Below are positions 24,070 through 32,676 of a stretch of DNA of 64,000 nucleotides, in pieces. The stretch spans positions 2,802,267-2,866,266 of the forward strand of contig NZ_KZ454938.1 in assembly GCF_002797325.1 (NCBI RefSeq). Direction: 5' to 3'. A program made the position numbers and the translations under genes. Position 1 is the first letter of the stretch, and every line of letters begins with the position of its first letter. The notes under the pieces were generated by a model that saw nothing but the letters and a program-made list of their open reading frames with translations, was not told where the DNA came from and did not search any database. The DNA comes from Bacillus sp. FJAT-45037. GTDB taxonomy: Bacteria > Bacillota > Bacilli > Bacillales > Bacillaceae_D.

Positions 24070-24612
24070 TTAATGAGGAATTATGAGCTTTAATCCAAAT
24101 CCGATTAAAATACACCCTCCAATAAGCTCGCCGTAAGACCCGATATATTGTCCAAATTTCCTTCCCATCAGAAGACCTAACCAAGATAACACCATGCTCA
24201 TCGCCCCGATCAATCCAACCGTTAGAACCGTTTTCGCTCCAAGCATTCCTAAACTTAATCCCGCTGAAAAACTATCCAAACTCACACTCACCGCGAACAA
24301 AAATAAGCCCCAACCCATTGGCTTCACAAGCGAAGCATCCTCATTTTTAAATGCAGCGATGATCATTTGCACACCAATAATAAGAAGCAATCCACCTCCT
24401 ATATACGTTGCAATCATTCCAAAATAATTAGAGAGCACTTTCCCTGTCACGATTCCAAGAAGAGGCATCACCACATGAAACGCTCCAATCGTCACACCAA
24501 TTCGAAAGATTTGCTTCATATGTAATCCAAGCATCCCCATTCCAAGCGCAACCGAAAAAGCATCCATCCCAAGCGCCCCAGCCATAATCAATAACGTAAT
24601 CACCTCATGCAT
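24070..24612 (-). CDS. mntP: Manganese efflux pump MntP
   Basis: 180 residues from ATG 24612 (GGGGAGTGA upstream; an in-frame GTG three codons earlier lies inside the SD). Six membrane helices arranged as an internal duplication: the motif GMDAFSVALGMGML in helix 1 is echoed by SLDSFSAGLSLGML in helix 4, each with the conserved Asp. This is the MntP (formerly DUF204, ywlD) family that exports Mn2+. A repeat island separates it from ywlC. No yybP-ykoY riboswitch was seen upstream. Confidence 0.92.
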   Translation of the reverse strand: MHEVITLLIMAGALGMDAFSVALGMGMLGLHMKQIFRIGVTIGAFHVVMPLLGIVTGKVLSNYFGMIATYIGGGLLLIIGVQMIIAAFKNEDASLVKPMGWGLFLFAVSVSLDSFSAGLSLGMLGAKTVLTVGLIGAMSMVLSWLGLLMGRKFGQYIGSYGELIGGCILIGFGLKLIIPH

Positions 24613-24665
24613 CCACTTCACTCCCCAACCATGCTAGTACAATCTATGCAAGAACGAAGAAAAAT

Positions 24666-24922
24666 AGACAAGAAAGGTGGAGATTGCCGGGTAGAGGCGG
24701 GATGCAAATGTTCCGGCAGATGAAAAGCGTTCTTTGCTTTTCTATCTGCCAGGTTATTTGTCCACGAGCCTCTGGCAACCGGAACTAGACAAGAAAGGTG
24801 GAGGCGACTGGTCTGGCATGCGGGAAAACTAGGGGGAGCGATAAAAGGTCGCTCTTTGACCTTGTTCGATTCACCGGTTTTCCCCGCAGGACAAGGAGCC
24901 GGAACTAGACAGGAAAGTGGAG
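24666..24922 (+). repeat. Hairpin repeat B: two 120-bp tandem units
   Basis: The direct repeat AGACAAGAAAGGTGGAG occurs at 24666 and 24787, and nearly the same at 24907, marking two units of 121 and 120 bp. The second unit is an imperfect palindrome: GCGGGAAAAC pairs with GTTTTCCCCGC, and AGCGA/TCGCT or AGGTC/GACCT can form inner hairpins. The inner sequence of unit 1 differs from unit 2 but is also self-complementary (GGCAGATGAAAAGC against GCTTTTCTATCTGCC). The same element occurs inverted at 46330-46517. Reading frames across it are by-products of the repeat. Confidence 0.8.
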
Positions 24923-25004
24923 GGGCTCGGTTAGCGGCGTATAAAATGGAGAGCGGATGAATAGGGTTTTCCGTCAAAAGGAACTGATTCCATTTTCTTG
25001 CTGC

Positions 25005-25100
25005 GTTTGCGCGGAAACTTGTTTGTTTCGCGCGAAAATGATGCTATTTTGCTCGTATCTGTACAAATTTCGCGCGGAAACCGCCTCAATTTGCGCGAAC
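25005..25100 (+). repeat. CGCG array B: five units at exact 21-bp spacing
   Basis: GCGCG cores start at 25009, 25030, 25051 (degenerate, GCTCG), 25072 and 25093, each exactly 21 bp apart, in contexts like TTTGCGCGGAAAC. It follows the hairpin repeat after GGCGTATAAAATG and TTCCATTTTCTTGCT, two landmarks also present at the third locus. The IS256-family element is inserted a few bases to its right. Confidence 0.8.
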
Positions 25101-25115
25101 CCTTCCATCAAGTTA

Positions 25116-26524
25116 GTCAAGTCCTTAATCCTGTGTAAATTAGGATTCAATGTTTCAGCTATTGCTGATGATCATGGTTTAGGTTTGTTTTTATTTTTTG
25201 GGAGCGAGGGGTACCCCTCGCTCCCAAAAAATTTCGCTTCGCACTACATGGATGATTCACTGGGAAAATAAAATTTACGTCCACCGCAATCTAACGTTTT
25301 TTCGTAATCCATGAGTACCGCACCAATCAGTCGAAAAGCTGATTGATTGTTAGGGAAGATTCGTATCACTCGTTCTCTTCTTCTAATTTCTGAGTTTAAA
25401 CGTTCTAAGTTGTTGGTTGTTCGTATCTTAATTCGAGCTTCGGCCGGTTCATCCAAGAATTGAATGGCATCTTCAAAGCCTTCATCTAATGTGTTAATGG
25501 CCTTCTCATAGGCTTTTTGAAGTTCATATGTTTGAATAAACTCGTTTTTAAGTGTTCTTGCGGCTTCCGGATTAGGCGCATCAAAGATGCTCTTCACCAT
25601 TTCTCTTGCATCATATGACCCTTTCTTTGGCATACACTGAAAGATATTGCGCTTAAAGTGGACTGTGCAGCGTTGCCAACTCGTGCCAATAAAAGATTCT
25701 GTGATGGCACTTTTCAGTCCAGAATGGGCATCAGAAATCAGTAGACGAGGCGATTGAAGGCCTCTTGATTTTAGATAGTCAAAAAAGCACATCCATGCTT
25801 CTTTACTCTCTGCGTGATTGACACGTAAACCAATGATTTCTCTTTTATGATCTTGGTTTACCCCCACTGCGATATAGACGGCCTTAGATACTACTTTATT
25901 GTGCTCTCTCACCTTAATATACATGGCATCTACGTAGACATATTTATAGTAGGTGATGTTCAAAGGGCGGTCAGCCCATTCCTTTACGAGAGGGTCTAAC
26001 TTAGCTGTGAGGCTAGAGACAAACGACTTAGAAACGGTTTCTCCGCAAAGCTGTTCTACGATCTTAGTCACCTTACGGGTAGACACCCCGTTCACGACCA
26101 TTTCTAACATAGAGAGGACCAGTGATTGGTCTGCTCGTTGATATTTTTCAAACAAACTAGTAGAGAACTCCCCACTTCGAGTACGGGGAACTTTAAGCTG
26201 TAGTTTGCCGATCGAAACCGTATAATCTCTTTCATAGTAACCGTTACGGTAATCCTTACGATCATCTACCCTTTGATAGAAATCAGACTCCATATACTCG
26301 TCGCGCTCTTTTTCCATAAATTCATTTAAGACTAAAACAAGAGAAGACTTTACAACAGCCTCTAATCCAGAATTCATAACCTCATCTTTTAAATTTTCCA
26401 TATCTAGGGTAAACTTAATTTGAGCCATCATCAATTTCTCCTTTCAATATTTTCGTCGCTGAAAACATTGTTGCCAGAAATTGATGTGGCTTATTCTTTT
26501 TTACACAATTATATGGACTCTATC
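25116..26524 (-). mobile_element. IS256-family insertion sequence, complete, with 9-bp target duplication
   Basis: 1409 bp. The ends are imperfect inverted repeats of about 26 bp: the right end read inward begins GATAGAGTCCATATAATTGT, and the left end is similar with one gap (AGTCC and TGTGTAAA shared). The element is flanked by perfect direct repeats ATCAAGTTA at 25107-25115 and 26525-26533. Inside, between the transposase stop and the left end, lies a perfect 24-26 bp palindrome (GGGAGCGAGGGG/CCCCTCGCTCCC near 25200-25226). An intact transposase and identical duplications suggest recent insertion. Confidence 0.93.
25244..26431 (-). CDS. IS256-family transposase
   Basis: 395 residues from ATG 26431 (AAAGGAG 6 nt upstream). 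The mutator-type DDE residues are recognisable: D in YVDAMYIKVR, D in LLISDAHSGL, then a helical insert with the conserved C/H segment (WQRCTVHFKRN), and E in TTNNLERLNSEIRRRE. The frame is uninterrupted, so the enzyme may be active. It is the only gene of the element. Confidence 0.95.
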   Translation of the reverse strand: MMAQIKFTLDMENLKDEVMNSGLEAVVKSSLVLVLNEFMEKERDEYMESDFYQRVDDRKDYRNGYYERDYTVSIGKLQLKVPRTRSGEFSTSLFEKYQRADQSLVLSMLEMVVNGVSTRKVTKIVEQLCGETVSKSFVSSLTAKLDPLVKEWADRPLNITYYKYVYVDAMYIKVREHNKVVSKAVYIAVGVNQDHKREIIGLRVNHAESKEAWMCFFDYLKSRGLQSPRLLISDAHSGLKSAITESFIGTSWQRCTVHFKRNIFQCMPKKGSYDAREMVKSIFDAPNPEAARTLKNEFIQTYELQKAYEKAINTLDEGFEDAIQFLDEPAEARIKIRTTNNLERLNSEIRRRERVIRIFPNNQSAFRLIGAVLMDYEKTLDCGGRKFYFPSESSM

Positions 26525-26534
26525 ATCAAGTTAC

Positions 26535-26577
26535 AAAAAAAGCCTCTATTACGTGTTTTCACCGTAATAGAGGCTTC
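26535..26577 (-). terminator. Terminator of ywlC
   Basis: The minus strand has a 14-bp stem (AAGCCTCTATTACG and its complement) with a short loop and seven T. It lies just outside the right end of the insertion sequence, so the element did not break it. Confidence 0.9.
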
Positions 26578-26597
26578 ATTTGGACCCTTTTCTTCAA

Positions 26598-27638
26598 TTA
26601 AATCACTCTTCCGCCTGCTGCTTTTTCTAAACGGTTCATAATAGCAACTCCGACTCCTTTTTTTGGGAAGGTTTCGGCGTAAATGACGTCAATTTTCTCT
26701 TGATCAAAGCGTCTGAGTGCGTCGTATAGTTTACTTGCTACGGTGAGGAGCTCAGAACGCTTGCCACAGGTGATGACTGCATCCGCCTGATACTCATGCG
26801 CTCGCTCCTCTGTTGTCAACACACCGACTCTCCTGCCTTGTTTGCTCGCTTCATTTAGTAGCGCTTGGATCATGGAGACATCTCTTACGACGGTCAAACT
26901 ACCTTTAGGAGCGTAGTGGGCATATTTCATTCCAGGCGATCTCGGAGTCCCTTCTGTATTCATCAATGTTGGATCAACGGCAACTTCTCCAATCACTTGC
27001 TGAATATCTTCTAGCGTGACACCTCCTGGACGATACATCATCGGAATGTCGACCGAGCAATCAAGTACGGTTGATTCAAGCCCGACGCCAGTGTTTCCCC
27101 CATCCACAACACCAGCGATTCTTCCGGCTAAATCATCATATACATGCTGAGCCGTCGTTGGGCTCGGTTTGCCGGATAAATTGGCACTCGGGGCAGCGAC
27201 AGGTACGCCGGCTTCACGGATCAGTTCAAGTGCGACTGGGTGATCGGGCATGCGGATTGCGACTGTGTCTAGACCGGCAGAGACATTTTCAGCGATCGAA
27301 CCTTTCTTTTTAAAAATCAGAGTGAGTGCTCCTGGCCAGAACGCATTCATTAGCTTTTCGGCTTCGGCTGAGATGTCTGTGACTAGCTCGTCCAATTGAT
27401 CTCTGCTCGCAATGTGAACAATTAAAGGGTTATCACTTGGCCTACCTTTTGCCTTAAAAATTTTTGCAATCGCCGTTTCACTTAATGCATTGGCCCCCAG
27501 TCCATACACAGTTTCTGTGGGAAACGCAACGACTTCCCCTTCACTTATCCACAACGCCGCATCCCTTATATACTGGTGTTTTTTTAAGTCACTTATTTCT
27601 TTATCCACATTAAACATTTTTGTCTGTTTATAACTCAT
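26598..27638 (-). CDS. ywlC: Threonylcarbamoyl-AMP synthase (Sua5/YwlC), tRNA t6A biosynthesis
   Basis: Makes threonylcarbamoyl-AMP from threonine, bicarbonate and ATP for t6A37 of ANN-decoding tRNAs. 346 residues: the YrdC-like domain (about 19-210, with FPTETVYGLGANA, KGRPSDNPLIVHI and PSANLSGKPSPT) plus the Sua5 C-terminal domain after a linker (about 240-346). AAGGAG lies about 9 nt before the ATG. Neighbours ywlB, spoIIR and prmC match B. subtilis. Confidence 0.95.
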   Translation of the reverse strand: MSYKQTKMFNVDKEISDLKKHQYIRDAALWISEGEVVAFPTETVYGLGANALSETAIAKIFKAKGRPSDNPLIVHIASRDQLDELVTDISAEAEKLMNAFWPGALTLIFKKKGSIAENVSAGLDTVAIRMPDHPVALELIREAGVPVAAPSANLSGKPSPTTAQHVYDDLAGRIAGVVDGGNTGVGLESTVLDCSVDIPMMYRPGGVTLEDIQQVIGEVAVDPTLMNTEGTPRSPGMKYAHYAPKGSLTVVRDVSMIQALLNEASKQGRRVGVLTTEERAHEYQADAVITCGKRSELLTVASKLYDALRRFDQEKIDVIYAETFPKKGVGVAIMNRLEKAAGGRVI

Positions 27639-27873
27639 GTTTGACCTCTCCTTACTTTTCTATTTTGCAAGCGTTGTCGCCTTCTGTCAAACGAAGCGAC
27701 AAAAACTGACCTAATCCCTTTTATATCAACTAATACAACACTACTAACGGACTATAAAAAAAGAGCATTCGACAATAGTTTTTGTATAAATCAAAAAACA
27801 AGTTATCCACAACTGTGGACAACCTGTGTATAAGTGTGCTGATTTGGCGACTTTTAAAGTAACTATTCACATG

Positions 27874-28320
27874 TTAATCGTCTAATTCACATGCCCATAC
27901 TCTCACCGATTGATCCACGGTTTGTTGATAATGTGTGGATTGTTGAATGTCCTTCGGTACAAATTCTTTCTTGACCTCTTTAAAGTCTAACTGATAAAAA
28001 AGAGGTGAGGATGATTTTGCACACATATACACATTTTCTACATCTTGCTCTTTTGCATAGGCTAGAGCAACTTGTAAAAATTCGAGTGTGAGTGGTCCAG
28101 TCCAAATCGGTGAATCCAGCACAAGTGAACGCAACAATGCATCTTTTTTATATTGTTCAATGCCTACTGCCCCTATTACTTGCTCTTGATCATCTTCAAC
28201 AACTAAAAATTGGCTGACTTGATGCTCAATCCCGTTTCCGTGAAGGCCTGCTCTTGCCACTAATCTTTGGATCGGCAATATATCTTTCGTAGCTGCTCTT
28301 CTCACTACAATACTCATCAT
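27874..28320 (-). CDS. ywlB: GNAT-family N-acetyltransferase YwlB
   Basis: About 148 residues. The start at 28320 (or the next codon, also ATG) follows AAGGGG by 5-8 nt. The fold is of GNAT type: a first helix RRAATKDILPIQRLVARAG, a central strand FLVVEDDQEQVIGAVGIEQY, and a helix before a late Tyr-containing loop (LFYQLDFKEV). B. subtilis ywlB is often annotated as an ArgA-like N-acetylglutamate synthase; substrate cannot be read here. Confidence 0.82.
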   Translation of the reverse strand: MMSIVVRRAATKDILPIQRLVARAGLHGNGIEHQVSQFLVVEDDQEQVIGAVGIEQYKKDALLRSLVLDSPIWTGPLTLEFLQVALAYAKEQDVENVYMCAKSSSPLFYQLDFKEVKKEFVPKDIQQSTHYQQTVDQSVRVWACELDD

Positions 28321-28413
28321 ATCCACCCCTTGAAAGATTCGAGTCTTGGCAACTGTTACGGCTTGTCTCACAGTTGCATCTCATTACTCGATATCTATGC
28401 AAAGAATTGGTCA

Positions 28414-29034
28414 TTATGCTTGATCTGTGCCAAAAAGGTTTTCAATTAGGCTTGAGAATAGTTCCATTACGAAGAATGTGACTTCAACTTCCTCTTCTGT
28501 CTGCTCTATTTCCGTACCCGTTGAAGCTTCAACTGCTTCACCATTGGCCATATCTAGAAAGCATAATGGCGGAAATAATACACACCACCAATTTTCTCCT
28601 TTGCCCTCGCCTAGTGTGATCAACACAGCATCATACATTCCCGCTGGATACACTAAGTTTCCGTAGAGCTTTGTAGGAAATTGTACAGCATCAAATGTAA
28701 CGGTAAAATCTTGATTGATCCCTTGCTTACTAAGCTTCTCTTGAACAATTTGTTCGATCTCTGGTAGTTGCTGGCGAATTTCTACTTTGGCATCTTCTAG
28801 GTCAATGAGTCCTGTGACCCACTCTGTAATTGCCGCATTGACTTCATCACGAATCTCTCGTTTTAAAATTTGATCTGATACAGCATCACTATTGGCTAAG
28901 ATTCGAAGACGTATCGCTTCATCTTGACTAATCGTTTCATGATGGGATGCCACAGCGACCGCTTGTTGAGATTCATAGCTTACTAGTAGAACAAATAATG
29001 AAAATAATAGATAGATAATAACATTTCGATTCAT
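28414..29034 (-). CDS. spoIIR: Stage II sporulation protein R
   Basis: Forespore-secreted signal that triggers SpoIIGA processing of pro-sigma-E in the mother cell. About 206 residues from ATG 29034; GTG codons 7-8 triplets earlier are alternatives. The N-terminal hydrophobic segment (about 4-22) fits secretion. The conserved RLRILANSDAVSDQ segment and the WWCVLFPPLCFLD motif are diagnostic. It lies directly downstream of prmC as in B. subtilis. Confidence 0.93.
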   Translation of the reverse strand: MNRNVIIYLLFSLFVLLVSYESQQAVAVASHHETISQDEAIRLRILANSDAVSDQILKREIRDEVNAAITEWVTGLIDLEDAKVEIRQQLPEIEQIVQEKLSKQGINQDFTVTFDAVQFPTKLYGNLVYPAGMYDAVLITLGEGKGENWWCVLFPPLCFLDMANGEAVEASTGTEIEQTEEEVEVTFFVMELFSSLIENLFGTDQA

Positions 29035-29116
29035 GGTTTCGCACCGCCCTTTCACCACTCAGTATGATCAAGGCGATGCGAAGCTAAACATAAAACTGTT
29101 CGACAAAATTATTCTA

Positions 29117-30004
29117 TCATTCTTTGTTCATTACACCATACGCAAAAACCATGCGATCCTTGCCACTAATGTCAAACTTCACTTCGGTTTTCGCCGCGGG
29201 AAATCTATGTTGCAGCAAGCGACGGACGGTTTCCCCTTGGCCTGCTCCTACTTCAAACGCAACGAGCGCTTTTTCTTTTAAAACACTCGGTAAATGCTCC
29301 ACCAATTTTCGGTAGAAGTCATACCCATCTTCGCCGCCAAATAAAGCGATGTGTGGCTCATGCTCGCGAACATGAACAGCTAATTCATCATGCTCTCCTA
29401 CCGGAATATAAGGCGGATTGGAAACCACGATGTCATATGTCTCGTTAGCCTTTATTGGCGTTGTGAGCAAATCACTCTCATTAAATTGAACGTTTACACC
29501 GAGCGCTTTTGCATTAATTTGTGCTACCTGTAGCGCCATAGTTGATAGATCAAAAGCATCGACTCGAAGGCTAGAGTCTTCGCATGCCAGTGTCACCGCA
29601 ATCGCTCCACTTCCTGTGCCGACATCTAGTACTTGAACGGGTTGGTCACCAAATAAAGCTTGCTTCATTTCAAGCACATGATGCACGAGTTCTTCGGTTT
29701 CAGGGCGAGGAATTAGGACATGTTGATTTACCTTGAATTTGCGTCCATAAAATTCTTGATAGCCCATTAAATGCTGAATGGGTACGCCTTCTGCATGAGT
29801 AAGAACGTCTGCTTTCAAGGCTTTCCAGTGTTGTTCTTCAATTGGTTCTTGAAAATTCATAAACATCATCGTGCGATTGATGTTTAGATGATGAAGCAAT
29901 AACCATTCAGCCGCAGTTGCTTCTAACCCTTGCTCTTCCAAAAAAGAAGAAGCCCAACGGAGGGCTTCATGTACGGTCTTCGGTGTCTGATTACTCTTCA
30001 GCAT
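29117..30004 (-). CDS. prmC: Peptide chain release factor N5-glutamine methyltransferase
   Basis: Methylates the Gln of the GGQ motif of RF1 and RF2. 295 residues: an N-terminal helical domain (about 1-85), then a Rossmann methyltransferase domain with [13 protein letters not shown] (SAM binding) and the NPPY motif in [10 protein letters not shown]. It starts 14 nt inside prfA, so enzyme and substrate are translationally coupled. Confidence 0.95.
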   Translation of the reverse strand: MLKSNQTPKTVHEALRWASSFLEEQGLEATAAEWLLLHHLNINRTMMFMNFQEPIEEQHWKALKADVLTHAEGVPIQHLMGYQEFYGRKFKVNQHVLIPRPETEELVHHVLEMKQALFGDQPVQVLDVGTGSGAIAVTLACEDSSLRVDAFDLSTMALQVAQINAKALGVNVQFNESDLLTTPIKANETYDIVVSNPPYIPVGEHDELAVHVREHEPHIALFGGEDGYDFYRKLVEHLPSVLKEKALVAFEVGAGQGETVRRLLQHRFPAAKTEVKFDISGKDRMVFAYGVMNKE

Positions 30005-31061
30005 TTTGCATCAATTCTGCTTGCTCTTCAACAATAAGAGCGTCGATGATTTCATCCATTTTACCTTGCAGAATTTGCTCAAGCTTTTGAATCGTCAAAC
30101 CAATTCTGTGATCTGTTACGCGACTTTGCGGGAAGTTGTACGTACGGATACGTTCAGAACGATCTCCTGTTCCAACTGCCAGCTTACGATTTTGATCATA
30201 CTCTGCTTGCACTTCACGTTGAATTTTGTCATACACACGAGCACGTAAGACTTTCATCGCTTTTTCTTTGTTCTTAATTTGAGACTTCTCATCTTGACAC
30301 GACACCACTGTTCCTGTTGGTAAGTGAGTTAAACGGACAGCTGACATCGTCGTATTTACACTTTGTCCGCCTGGTCCACTCGATGTAAAGGTATCTACAC
30401 GGACGTCTTTGTCATGGATCTCTACTTCTACTTCTTCGGCTTCAGGTAAGACAGCAACTGTTGCTGTTGAAGTATGAATGCGTCCACCAGACTCTGTTTG
30501 TGGGACTCGTTGCACGCGGTGTGCTCCGTTTTCATATTTCAGCTTCCTGTAAGCACCTGCCCCGTTCACACTAAAAATGATCTCTTTGTAGCCACCAAGC
30601 TCTGTTGCTGTCGCTTCGATCAATTCTGTCTTCCAGCCTTGAGCTTCTGCAAACCGACTGTACATTTTGTAAAGATCGCCTGCAAATAGCTGCGCTTCAT
30701 CTCCACCAGCAGCTCCTCGAACTTCAACAATTACGTTCTTATCGTCATTCGGGTCCTTTGGAAGTAAGAGAATTTTCAGATCTGCTTCTAGCTCTTTTTG
30801 TCGAGTTGAAAGTTCATCCATCTCTTCTTTTACCATCGCATACATTTCATCATCAAGCTTATCCTCAAGCATAGCTTTAGCTTCCTTAAGTTGACCAACG
30901 ACTTCTTTGTATTCACGATACGCTTGAACAGTTTTCTCAATACTTGATTGTTCTTTTGAAAACTCACGCAATTTTTTGTTGTCACTAATTATATCCGGGT
31001 CACTTAATAGTTCATTTAAGCGGTTGTAACGGTCTTCTACTGATTGTAATCGATCTATCAC
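29991..31061 (-). CDS. prfA: Peptide chain release factor 1
   Basis: Recognises UAA and UAG and releases the nascent chain. The correct start is GTG at 31061: GAGGTGA lies 5 nt upstream, and it yields 356 residues, the usual RF1 length. A longer frame to 31130 lacks an SD. The GGQ motif lies in [10 protein letters not shown], and the codon-reading tripeptide PQT in [14 protein letters not shown]. It is followed by prmC. Confidence 0.96.
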   Translation of the reverse strand: MIDRLQSVEDRYNRLNELLSDPDIISDNKKLREFSKEQSSIEKTVQAYREYKEVVGQLKEAKAMLEDKLDDEMYAMVKEEMDELSTRQKELEADLKILLLPKDPNDDKNVIVEVRGAAGGDEAQLFAGDLYKMYSRFAEAQGWKTELIEATATELGGYKEIIFSVNGAGAYRKLKYENGAHRVQRVPQTESGGRIHTSTATVAVLPEAEEVEVEIHDKDVRVDTFTSSGPGGQSVNTTMSAVRLTHLPTGTVVSCQDEKSQIKNKEKAMKVLRARVYDKIQREVQAEYDQNRKLAVGTGDRSERIRTYNFPQSRVTDHRIGLTIQKLEQILQGKMDEIIDALIVEEQAELMQNAEE

Positions 31062-31228
31062 GGCTTTCACCTCATTAAAATTTCCAGTGCATATCATTCT
31101 AATTATAGTATATGGCGATCTACGGGTCAATGCGCGCCTGAGAACATCTTAGCGTTTTACCTTATCATACCTAGGGAATACTAATTTTGAAGAATACGTT
31201 AGGTAAACTTTTATTAGGGGGATGGGCT

Positions 31229-32548
31229 ATGAAATACGTCATTATTGGTGGAGATGCTGCAGGAATGAGTGCAGCGATGCAAATTGTGCGACAAGATACG
31301 GATGCGAAAGTGGTCACCCTTGAGATGGGGGAATATTATTCTTACGCTCAATGTGGTCTCCCATACGCTGTCGGTGGATTGATTGATGGTGGGACAGAAG
31401 AACTTGTGGCTCGTGACGTCGAGACCTTCCGAGAAAAGTATGGAATTGATGCGAGAGTGAATCATAAAGTAACCGCGGTCGACCCGAAAGAAAAAGTCGT
31501 TTCAGGGGACGGATTTGAAGTCTCGTATGATAAACTTCTCATCGCAACCGGTGCACGCCCAGTTTTACCTGATTGGGATGGAAGCCATTTAGAAGGTATC
31601 CACACGATCAAAACGATTCCTGACACCGAAGCGATCATTGCTAACATGAAGAAGGATGTTCAACATGTGGCTGTTATTGGTGGGGGCTACATCGGACTTG
31701 AGATGGCGGAGAACTTGATTGAACGTGGCAAAGACGTCACAATCGTTGAACGAGGAGAGCAACTCGCGACTATTTTTGACGATGAAATGGCCGAACTCAT
31801 CCATGCCGAGGCCAAAGAAAACGGTGTCGAAATACGATTGAAAGAAGAAGTGAAAAGTTTTAAAGGAAATGGGACAGTAGATGCTGTCGTTACAGATCAA
31901 GGTGAGATCTCGTGTGACATGGTGATTGTCGCAATTGGCGTTCAACCGAATACTGACTTTATGACCAACACAGACGTCCATCTTCATTCAAATGGAGCGA
32001 TTAAAGTGAATGCGTATATGGAGACTAATTTAGAAGATATTTATGCGGCAGGAGATTGCGCCACCCAGTATCACCGGATAAAAGAACGAGATGATTACAT
32101 TCCTCTTGGTACGCACGCAAACAAACAAGGGCGAATTGCCGGGTTAAATATGATTGGGAAAGCCCAGGCATTTCAAGGGATTGTCGGTACTTCCATTTTA
32201 AAATTTTTCTCATTAACGCTTGGACGTTCAGGCCTCTCAAAAACAGAAGCAAAGATGCTGAGTATTCCAGCGAAAGTCGTTGATGCTGAACTTCCACATC
32301 ACGCAGGGTATTATCCAGGAGCGGAAAAATTAACGATCCGACTGATGTATCATGAGGAAAACGACCAACTATTAGGGGCGCAAATTATCGGGAAAGAAGG
32401 CGTCGATAAACGGGTTGATGTTCTTGCTACGGCGTTATATCACAAGATGAAAATAGGAGATCTTGAACATCTTGATCTTGCCTATGCCCCTCCCTATAAC
32501 GGTGTATGGGACCCCATTCAACAAACAGCAAGAAGAAGAAGAGAATAG
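31229..32548 (+). CDS. CoA-disulfide reductase-like pyridine nucleotide-disulfide oxidoreductase
   Basis: 439 residues from ATG 31229 (AGGGGG 7 nt upstream; an earlier ATG lacks an SD). FAD-binding GGDAAGMSAA at the N-terminus, a second nucleotide fold with VIGGGYIGLE near the middle, and a C-terminal dimerisation domain. The single redox Cys is C42 in YAQCGLPY, as in CoA-disulfide reductases and NADH oxidases, which use one Cys and a thiol cofactor rather than a CxxxxC pair. In Bacilli the cofactor may be CoA or bacillithiol-related. It is divergent from prfA. Confidence 0.88.
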   Translation: MKYVIIGGDAAGMSAAMQIVRQDTDAKVVTLEMGEYYSYAQCGLPYAVGGLIDGGTEELVARDVETFREKYGIDARVNHKVTAVDPKEKVVSGDGFEVSYDKLLIATGARPVLPDWDGSHLEGIHTIKTIPDTEAIIANMKKDVQHVAVIGGGYIGLEMAENLIERGKDVTIVERGEQLATIFDDEMAELIHAEAKENGVEIRLKEEVKSFKGNGTVDAVVTDQGEISCDMVIVAIGVQPNTDFMTNTDVHLHSNGAIKVNAYMETNLEDIYAAGDCATQYHRIKERDDYIPLGTHANKQGRIAGLNMIGKAQAFQGIVGTSILKFFSLTLGRSGLSKTEAKMLSIPAKVVDAELPHHAGYYPGAEKLTIRLMYHEENDQLLGAQIIGKEGVDKRVDVLATALYHKMKIGDLEHLDLAYAPPYNGVWDPIQQTARRRRE

Positions 32549-32551
32549 GCC

Positions 32552-32586
32552 AAAAGAGAATTCGCATTAAGCGAATTCTCTTTTTT
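32552..32586 (+). terminator. Terminator of the flavoprotein gene
   Basis: Perfect stem GAGAATTCGC / GCGAATTCTC, loop ATTAA, then six T. Confidence 0.92.
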
Positions 32587-32588
32587 AC

Positions 32589-32615
32589 TCAATTTCCCCA
32601 AAAAATAACCGATGT
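32589..32615 (+). promoter_or_regulatory. Possible sigma-D promoter of the chemoreceptor gene
   Basis: TCAA (32589-32592), 15 bp, then ACCGATGT (32608-32615). This fits the sigma-D pattern TAAA-N15-GCCGATAT at 3 of 4 and 6 of 8 positions with exact spacing. It sits about 60 bp before the GTG start of a methyl-accepting chemotaxis protein, a typical SigD target. Confidence 0.45.
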
Positions 32616-32676
32616 ATTTACTATAGTGGTTCTATATACCTAATTATACTGTATTGCACAGAAAGGGGCTGTGGTA

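Noticed and set aside
24618-24977. 119-codon reading frame on the minus strand
   Set aside because: It lies entirely within the 120-bp hairpin units, has no SD, and its composition follows the repeat.
25198-25229. Palindrome in the insertion sequence as a transposase terminator
   Set aside because: After the stem on the transposase strand comes an A run, not a T run, so it is not a normal intrinsic terminator.
24957-25271. 104-codon plus-strand frame across the CGCG array and IS end
   Set aside because: It runs from the repeat into the insertion sequence and across its terminal repeat; the heptad look comes from the 21-bp period.
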